A stretch of 36,552 nucleotides of DNA from Deltaproteobacteria bacterium (GTDB taxonomy: Bacteria > Myxococcota_A > Polyangia > HGW-17 > JAJRWW01), in the NCBI GenBank assembly GCA_029938605.1, contig JAOZUO010000062.1:6668-43219 (forward strand), read 5' to 3'. Below the pieces are notes generated by a model. The model was not told the DNA's origin. It did no database searches and was given only the letters and a program-made list of their open reading frames with translations. Positions 32,601-36,552 of the stretch are shown one piece after another; within the stretch, counting starts at the first letter, position 1, and the number at the start of each line of letters is the position of its first letter. The position numbers and the translations under genes are program-made.

Positions 32601-33258
32601 CAACGGCAGGGAGTGCATCAGCCTCTCCTGCGAGTGCTCGGGCAACGGAGGCACCATCGAGGGCAACGAGTCCAGTTGTACGGACGGTCACGACAACGAC
32701 TGTGACGGTGCCACCGACTGCGCGGACCCCAACTGCAACGGGGCCTGGTGCGGCGCAAACGGCATGGAGTGCATCAGCGGCTCCTGTCAGTGTTCGGGCG
32801 ACGGAGGCACCGTAGAGGGCAACGAGTCCAGTTGCACCGACGGCCACGACAACGACTGTGACGGCAGCACCGACTGCGCGGACCCAAACTGCAACGGGGC
32901 CTGGTGCGGCAACGACGGCATGGAGTGCATCAGCGGCTCCTGCCAGTGCTCGGGCAACGGAGGCACGCCCCAGGGCAGTGAATCTACCTGCAACGACGGT
33001 GACGACAACGACTGCGACGGCGACATCGACTGCGCCGACAGCGATTGCAACAATGGCAATTGCGGTCCCCACGGCTTGATCTGCTCGGGCGGCAACTGTG
33101 TGTGCTCGGGCAACGGCGGAACCGCCCAGGCCAACGAGTCCATCTGTGGCGACAATCACGACAACGACTGCGACGGCGACACCGACTGCGACGACAACCA
33201 GTGCGACGGTGAAACCTGCGACGGCACCGAGGTCTGTACCGCGGGCTCCTGCCCCTGA
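29671..33258 (+). CDS. Giant Cys/Asp-rich MopE-like lipoprotein
   Basis: The 1195-residue protein starts at ATG 29671, after GAGGG and a TATAAT box; the frame is open further upstream. The signal peptide ends GPLGGC, with lipidated Cys37. Residues 140-720 hold repeated metal-binding MopE-type motifs: DCDDNDP...PG...E.C...DQDCDG and VCNGVDDDCDGLVDEG. These Asp-rich loops resemble calcium-binding sites. A Stigma-like Cys segment (TSTSHCGGCGVPC) follows, then seven tandem 50-52-residue Cys repeats to the C-terminus. Such proteins are displayed on the surface of Myxococcota and related bacteria. MopE of methanotrophs binds copper, but the shared motif alone does not show that here. Role unknown; adhesion or metal/calcium-dependent surface structure is plausible. 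Confidence 0.9.
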   Translation: MSRFMNSNTAVHPRVTSWRLGSMALALLLVFGPLGGCKPHALLLKVSAESRVDTYDLTVVKLGKNKTVMLEVVGEPVDSDDPTRDISEPGSELRLALDFEDKGTYLIHIVGRSLGPWQVYTQVEHVNRTTEKSIQLIFTAGMDGDQDGFISEAACQQLDSPSINCDYADCDDNDPDINPLAKDICGDGIDQDCDGEDAECRDADGDGSPEDLDCDDNDPERFPGNPEHAEMPNDCNGLTVQTCGDGIDQDCDYQDAACVIDDDCDGSPQDQDCDDNNPDIYPGQTEDCENNIDDNCNDIVNEGCVSCDLDGDGYQRLDPTSNPSCPEPDYPPGKGVDCDDFDSGVHPDITMNCGGEEGGTTATCSATHVAMHLCDGIDNDCDGLVDEGCLPTNCDRDQDGYQNTSAGCTPDAGAEDCDDDDPNVYPGAPDICGDGVLQNCNTDTACVNDNDGDGFDSSVDCDDSNAGAAVHPGATEVCNGVDDDCDGLVDEGNPDALGTKMVDVYCNDDNDGDCGVTPGPGRCVCAKEKPNSARDGTNRVMCNGEDMDAVASPRCFFAPPPGPEECDAADHDCDGRNDAPNGDNLLEVMMGYPCGTDVGQCVAGLVVGCDYTHTDLNTLNIHYLCDSDFVGPEFTERCNGFDDTCSGSVPLNEVDQDNDGYIACSSCAGEAFPGGSGIVGCNDCAPTTPNINPGQMEICNTWDDDCDPSTPDGIDVCMGTTPDCCGTLGLCVNLMTSTSHCGGCGVPCNAQIANLCTNGNCRCGSGAQCGWGQMCVGTGSAATCQCNSISCPNGCCSGTSCVPFSSQTDSNCGDNGANCANCPYNRNCNSGVCECFGDPTPSGESNCGDGVDNDCDGDIDCDDSHCGGDSCGANGMICSGSNCVCSGNGGTVQSSESACTDGHDNDCDGSTDCGDPNCNGASCGANGRECISLSCQCSGNGGTAEANESSCTDGHDNDCDGTTDCGDTSCNGAWCGANGRECISLSCECSGNGGTIEGNESSCTDGHDNDCDGATDCADPNCNGAWCGANGMECISGSCQCSGDGGTVEGNESSCTDGHDNDCDGSTDCADPNCNGAWCGNDGMECISGSCQCSGNGGTPQGSESTCNDGDDNDCDGDIDCADSDCNNGNCGPHGLICSGGNCVCSGNGGTAQANESICGDNHDNDCDGDTDCDDNQCDGETCDGTEVCTAGSCP
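32173..33255 (+). repeat. Seven tandem Cys-rich protein repeats
   Basis: Units start at 32173, 32323, 32479, 32635, 32791, 32947 and 33103. The first is 50 codons, the next five 52 (156 bp), and the last 51. The consensus begins CSGNGGT, contains a central DNDCDG...DC..P.CNG core and ends C-x-S-x-x-C. Units 3-5 are close to identical even at DNA level, pointing to recent duplication or gene conversion. Confidence 0.92.
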
Positions 33259-33286
33259 ACCGCACGGCTCCGCCGAAATAAGCCCT

Positions 33287-33309
33287 GCCGCAGCTCGTGG
33301 CCCTGCGGC
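33287..33309 (+). terminator. Hairpin after the MopE-like gene
   Basis: GCCGCAG (33287-33293) and CTGCGGC (33303-33309) pair perfectly around nine bases, 28 bp after the stop. There is no T-tract, so termination would be weak or Rho-assisted. Confidence 0.4.
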
Positions 33310-33369
33310 GCTGACCGCAAAACCCGCCAGTTCCAGCCGCCCTGTGGGAGGGGCAAGGAGACGAACGCA

Positions 33370-36300
33370 ATGTCCAGGGTGAAGCAGATCACCGCCAACC
33401 AGGCGGCCCACCTCGTCAGCGACGGCCAGACCCTGGCCACGGCCGGATATATCGGCGCCGGCTTCCCCGAAGCGCTGGTAGACGCCTTGGGAGAGCGATT
33501 TCGCCAAACCTCCGGACCGGGTGACCTGACGCTGATCCACGCCGCGGGCCAGGGGGACTGGCGGGACCGGGGTCTGGGCCAACTCGCCCAGCCCGGGCTG
33601 CTGGGCCGCATCATCGGCGGCTACTTCGCTACGTCCCCGGGCCTGTGCGACCTCATCGCCGAGGACCTCGTGGAGGCCTACACCTTTCCCCAGGGCGTAC
33701 TCACGCAGCTGTTCCGCAACATCGCGGCGGGGAAGCCGGGCGTGTTCACCCACGTGGGGCTCTGTACCTTTGTGGACCCACGCCTGGAGGGGGGACGCGC
33801 CAACGCCGTCACCACCGACCAGCTCGTGCGGGTCACCAAGCTTGGAGGGCGGGAGGTGCTGTTTTACCCAGCGCAGCACCTGGACGTGGCGTTCATCCGA
33901 GCCACCACCGCCGACCTGAACGGCAACCTCTCCCACGAGCGGGAGGCCGCGCCCCTGGATCACCTCGCCATCGCCCAGGCCACCCGCCACTGCGGCGGCA
34001 TCGTCGTAGCCCAGGTGGAGCGGCTGGCCCAGAAGGGATCGCTGGATCCCCGCCGGGTAAAGGTCCCGGGCAACCTGGTGGACTACCTGGTGGTGGCCCC
34101 TCCCGAGCAACACTGGCAAACCTTCGGCGAACGGTTCAACCCGGCCTACCTCGGGGATGTGAAGGCGCCCCTGACCGCGTCGGCGCCCCGACCACCGGAC
34201 ATCCAGAAGGTGCTCGCGCGCCGGGCGGCCCTGGAGATCCGAGCCGGCGACGTGGTGAACATGTACCATGGCCCCACGGAAGCCTTGTCCCAGGTGGCCC
34301 TGGAGGAGGGGCTCTTAGACCGCATCGACCTCACGGTGGCGTCGGGGGCCGCCGGCGGGATGCCCGCCCGAGGCTTGAGCTACGGCCTGACCCTGAACCC
34401 CGAGGCGATCATCGATCAGCCCTCCATGTTCGACTTCTACCAGGGGGGCGGCCTGGACTGCGCGGTGCTGCCCATGATCGAGGTGGACGCGCGCGGCGAC
34501 GTGAACGTCACCCGATATGGCCGCACGCTCAAGGGCTGCGGTAGCTTCATTGACATCTCCCAAAGCGCCAAGCGGCTTGTGTTCCTGGGGACCCATACCG
34601 TGGGCGCCCACCTGGAGTTCGAACCCGGAAGGGTCACCGTACGGCGGGAGGGGCGGGCGAGACGCTTCGTGGAGGCGGTTGAGCAGATCAGCTTCAGCGC
34701 CGCCCAGGCGCTGCGGCGCGGCCAGGAGGTGCTCTATGTGACCGAGCGGGCGGTGTTCCGCCTCACCGACGACGGCTTGGCCATCACCGAGCTGGCCCCC
34801 GGGCTTCGCCTGGAGGAGGACGTACTGGACCACATGGCCTTCCGGCCGAATCTGGACCTGCACCCGCTCGAGCCCATGGATGGCGCCCTCTTTGGGGAGG
34901 CTCCCCTGGGAGCAGACCGTTGGGAGGAGGCGCCCGAGAAGCTCCGATCCAAGCAGCTCACCCTCCGTGAGGCCGCCGACCTGATGCCCGACGGCGGCGT
35001 GCTCGGCACAAGTGGCTTCGTGGGAGCCGGCTTCGCCGAGGGGCTGGCCCAGGCACTCGAGGAGCGCTTCCTGGAGACGGGCCACCCCAAGGACATCACC
35101 CTGCTCTTCTGCGCCGGCATCGGCGACGGGAAGACGCGCGGCCTCAACCGACTGGCGCACCCCGGCCTGGTCAAGTGCATCATCGGCGGGCACGTGGGCC
35201 TGACCCCGGCCCTGGGAAAGCGCATCCTCGCCGGGGAGATCGCCTTTTACAACCTGCCCCAGGGAGTCATCTCCCACATGCTACGGGACATCGCCGCCGG
35301 GCTGCCCGGCACCGTACACCATGTGGGGCTGGGCACCTACGTGGACCCGCGGCTGGAGGGGGGCAAAGCCAACGATCTGTGCACCGAAGACCTGGTGGAA
35401 CAGTTCCCCTTCGACGGCGAGGAGTACCTCTACTTCCACGCCCCCGAGCGAATCGACGTGGCCTTCATCCGCGGCACCACCGCCGACGAGCAGGGCAACC
35501 TGACCATGGAGGAGGAGGCGCTGTATATCGAGCATCTCCCCATGGCCATGGCCGCCAAGGCCTCCGGCGGAACCGTCGTGGCCCAGGCCAAGCGAGTGGC
35601 CCAGGCGGGCTCCCTGGACCCGCGGGACGTGCGCGTCCCCGGCTTCCTGGTGGATCACTTTGCCATCGCGCCGCCCGCGCTGCATCCGCAGACCTACGCC
35701 GAGGACTACAACCCGGCGTACCTCGGGCTGATCAAGGTGCCCCTGTCGTCCATCAAGCCGTTGCCCATGAGCGAGCGCAAAGTCATCGCCCGGCGCGGTC
35801 TGCTGGAGATCCCCAAACACGCCGTGACCAACCTGGGGATCGGCATCCCCGAGGGCGTGGCCCCCACGGCCAACGAGGAGTCCATCCTCGAAGACCTCAT
35901 CCTGTCGGTGGAGGCGGGCCCCACCGGGGGGATCCCGGCCGGAGGGCTCTCCTTCGGCGCGGCGGCCAACCCCTGGTGCATCACCGAGCAACCCAGCCAG
36001 TTCGACTTCTACGACGGAGGCGGGCTGGACGTGTCCTGCCTGGGCGCGGCGCAGGTGGACCCCGCGGGGAACGCCAACGTCAGCCGGTTCGGGCCGAAGC
36101 TGCCGGGCTGCGGGGGATTCATCAACATCTCGCAGAACGCCAAGCGGCTCATGTTCATGGGCACCCTGGTGGCCGGGGCCAAAGTCGAAATCGCGAACGG
36201 CGGCTTGAAGGTCGTTGCCGAAGGCAAGGTCCGCAAGTTCGTCAAACAGGTAGAGCAGCGCACCTTCAGCGCCGCCACGGCGATCAAACGAGGCCAGAGA

Positions 36301-36495
36301 GTCCTTTTCATCACCGAACGCTGCGTCTTCCGCCTCACCCCCGACGGCCTGGAGCTCATCGAAATCGCCCCCGGCCTGGATCTGGAGCGCGACGTCCTGG
36401 CCCAGATCGACTTCACCCCCCTCATGGCCAAACCCCTGGCCCAGATGGATCCCCGCTGCTTCGCAACAGGACTCATGGGCCTGAAACAGAAATAA
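33370..36495 (+). CDS. Tandem-fused propionate/acetate CoA-transferase, N-half degenerate
   Basis: Family I CoA-transferases of the Pct/YdiF type (about 520 residues, alpha and beta domains fused) move CoA between short-chain acids through a glutamyl-CoA intermediate. This 1041-residue protein is two such enzymes head to tail, residues 1-520 and 524-1041. The C-half keeps the beta-domain glycine motif (NLGIGIPEGVAP) and the catalytic Glu848 in LSVEAGPTGG. The N-half has Ala324 at that place (LTVASGAAGG) and a degraded glycine motif (NMYHGPTEAL). It keeps the rest of the fold, including GGLDCAVLPMIEVDARGDVNV. ATG 33370 has AAGGAG at 33355-33360. The C-half is probably the enzyme and the N-half structural or regulatory. 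The acids used cannot be read from sequence. Confidence 0.9.
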   Translation: MSRVKQITANQAAHLVSDGQTLATAGYIGAGFPEALVDALGERFRQTSGPGDLTLIHAAGQGDWRDRGLGQLAQPGLLGRIIGGYFATSPGLCDLIAEDLVEAYTFPQGVLTQLFRNIAAGKPGVFTHVGLCTFVDPRLEGGRANAVTTDQLVRVTKLGGREVLFYPAQHLDVAFIRATTADLNGNLSHEREAAPLDHLAIAQATRHCGGIVVAQVERLAQKGSLDPRRVKVPGNLVDYLVVAPPEQHWQTFGERFNPAYLGDVKAPLTASAPRPPDIQKVLARRAALEIRAGDVVNMYHGPTEALSQVALEEGLLDRIDLTVASGAAGGMPARGLSYGLTLNPEAIIDQPSMFDFYQGGGLDCAVLPMIEVDARGDVNVTRYGRTLKGCGSFIDISQSAKRLVFLGTHTVGAHLEFEPGRVTVRREGRARRFVEAVEQISFSAAQALRRGQEVLYVTERAVFRLTDDGLAITELAPGLRLEEDVLDHMAFRPNLDLHPLEPMDGALFGEAPLGADRWEEAPEKLRSKQLTLREAADLMPDGGVLGTSGFVGAGFAEGLAQALEERFLETGHPKDITLLFCAGIGDGKTRGLNRLAHPGLVKCIIGGHVGLTPALGKRILAGEIAFYNLPQGVISHMLRDIAAGLPGTVHHVGLGTYVDPRLEGGKANDLCTEDLVEQFPFDGEEYLYFHAPERIDVAFIRGTTADEQGNLTMEEEALYIEHLPMAMAAKASGGTVVAQAKRVAQAGSLDPRDVRVPGFLVDHFAIAPPALHPQTYAEDYNPAYLGLIKVPLSSIKPLPMSERKVIARRGLLEIPKHAVTNLGIGIPEGVAPTANEESILEDLILSVEAGPTGGIPAGGLSFGAAANPWCITEQPSQFDFYDGGGLDVSCLGAAQVDPAGNANVSRFGPKLPGCGGFINISQNAKRLMFMGTLVAGAKVEIANGGLKVVAEGKVRKFVKQVEQRTFSAATAIKRGQRVLFITERCVFRLTPDGLELIEIAPGLDLERDVLAQIDFTPLMAKPLAQMDPRCFATGLMGLKQK

Positions 36496-36552
36496 ATAGC
36501 GTCCCGCTGGAGCGGCAGAGTGAAGCTCCTTCCCAAGGGTAAAACAGGAGAG

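Noticed and set aside
31264..34269. A 1001-codon minus-strand open frame
   Set aside because: It is antisense to the MopE-like and CoA-transferase genes and is a by-product of GC-rich, Asp/Cys-biased codons; it has no recognisable domain.
36504..36515. Hairpin CCGCT-GG-AGCGG after the CoA-transferase gene
   Set aside because: The loop is only two bases and no T-tract follows, so it is not a credible terminator.

Overview
The window is GC-rich and densely coded, with no phage or plasmid backbone. Gene content points to the Myxococcota/Bradymonadia-type 'deltaproteobacterial' lineages. Evidence for this is a MopE-like Cys/Asp-rich giant lipoprotein, Cys-rich motifs of the form CxPxC...CGxDGCGGxCGxC and CNNDGVCDAGE, Asn-rich linkers after lipoboxes, and soluble-type Ser/Thr kinases with a C-terminal membrane anchor. 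FHA/PilZ/zinc-ribbon and zinc-ribbon/AAA/TPR proteins fit the same picture. The assignment is an inference from gene style, not a phylogenetic result.

Layout. 1-3.7 kb: a possible ddl start at the left edge, two small exported proteins, a membrane-anchored Ser/Thr kinase and an unknown exported protein. 3.7-5.9 kb: queA and tgt, translationally coupled, for tRNA queuosine. 6.0-8.1 kb: an anaerobe-type peroxide-detoxification operon in which an NADH:rubredoxin reductase carries two fused rubredoxin-like domains, followed by rubrerythrin. 8.2-11.8 kb: a secreted GH13 alpha-amylase lipoprotein divergent from a TrmB-family sugar-responsive regulator. One perfect 9+6+9 palindrome overlaps the -10 boxes of both predicted promoters. 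11.9-13.5 kb: an unknown Cys-rich lipoprotein convergent with a flavodoxin. 13.5-20.9 kb, all on the minus strand: zapA, a well-folding 6S RNA, RNase Y, a PLP class IV aminotransferase/lyase, a polysaccharide deacetylase and a zinc-ribbon/AAA/TPR protein coupled to it by a GTGA overlap.

21.0-23.2 kb is the accessory part: tRNA-Lys(TTT), tRNA-Glu(TTC), a DUF1643-like gene remnant, and a RAYT-type (REP-associated tyrosine/HUH) transposase gene. The RAYT gene lies between two near-identical 148-bp direct copies of a three-unit REP array, each array made of 44-bp palindromes with a constant 7-bp spacer. 23.2-29.5 kb: a C45-type Ntn-hydrolase with a Thr-rich N-terminus, a pseudokinase divergent from an FHA/zinc-ribbon/PilZ protein, a C-terminal remnant of glyA and a GT4 glycosyltransferase. 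29.6-36.5 kb: the MopE-like protein with seven 50-52-residue Cys repeats, and a 1041-aa tandem fusion of two propionate/acetate CoA-transferases. In that fusion the N-terminal copy has lost the expected catalytic Glu.

The strongest candidates for something undescribed are the REP/RAYT unit with GGAC-type palindromes, the half-dead double CoA-transferase, and the pseudokinase-FHA/PilZ pair. The amylase/TrmB operator and the double-rubredoxin reductase are also notable. No computation or database search was possible; families were assigned from recognised motifs.
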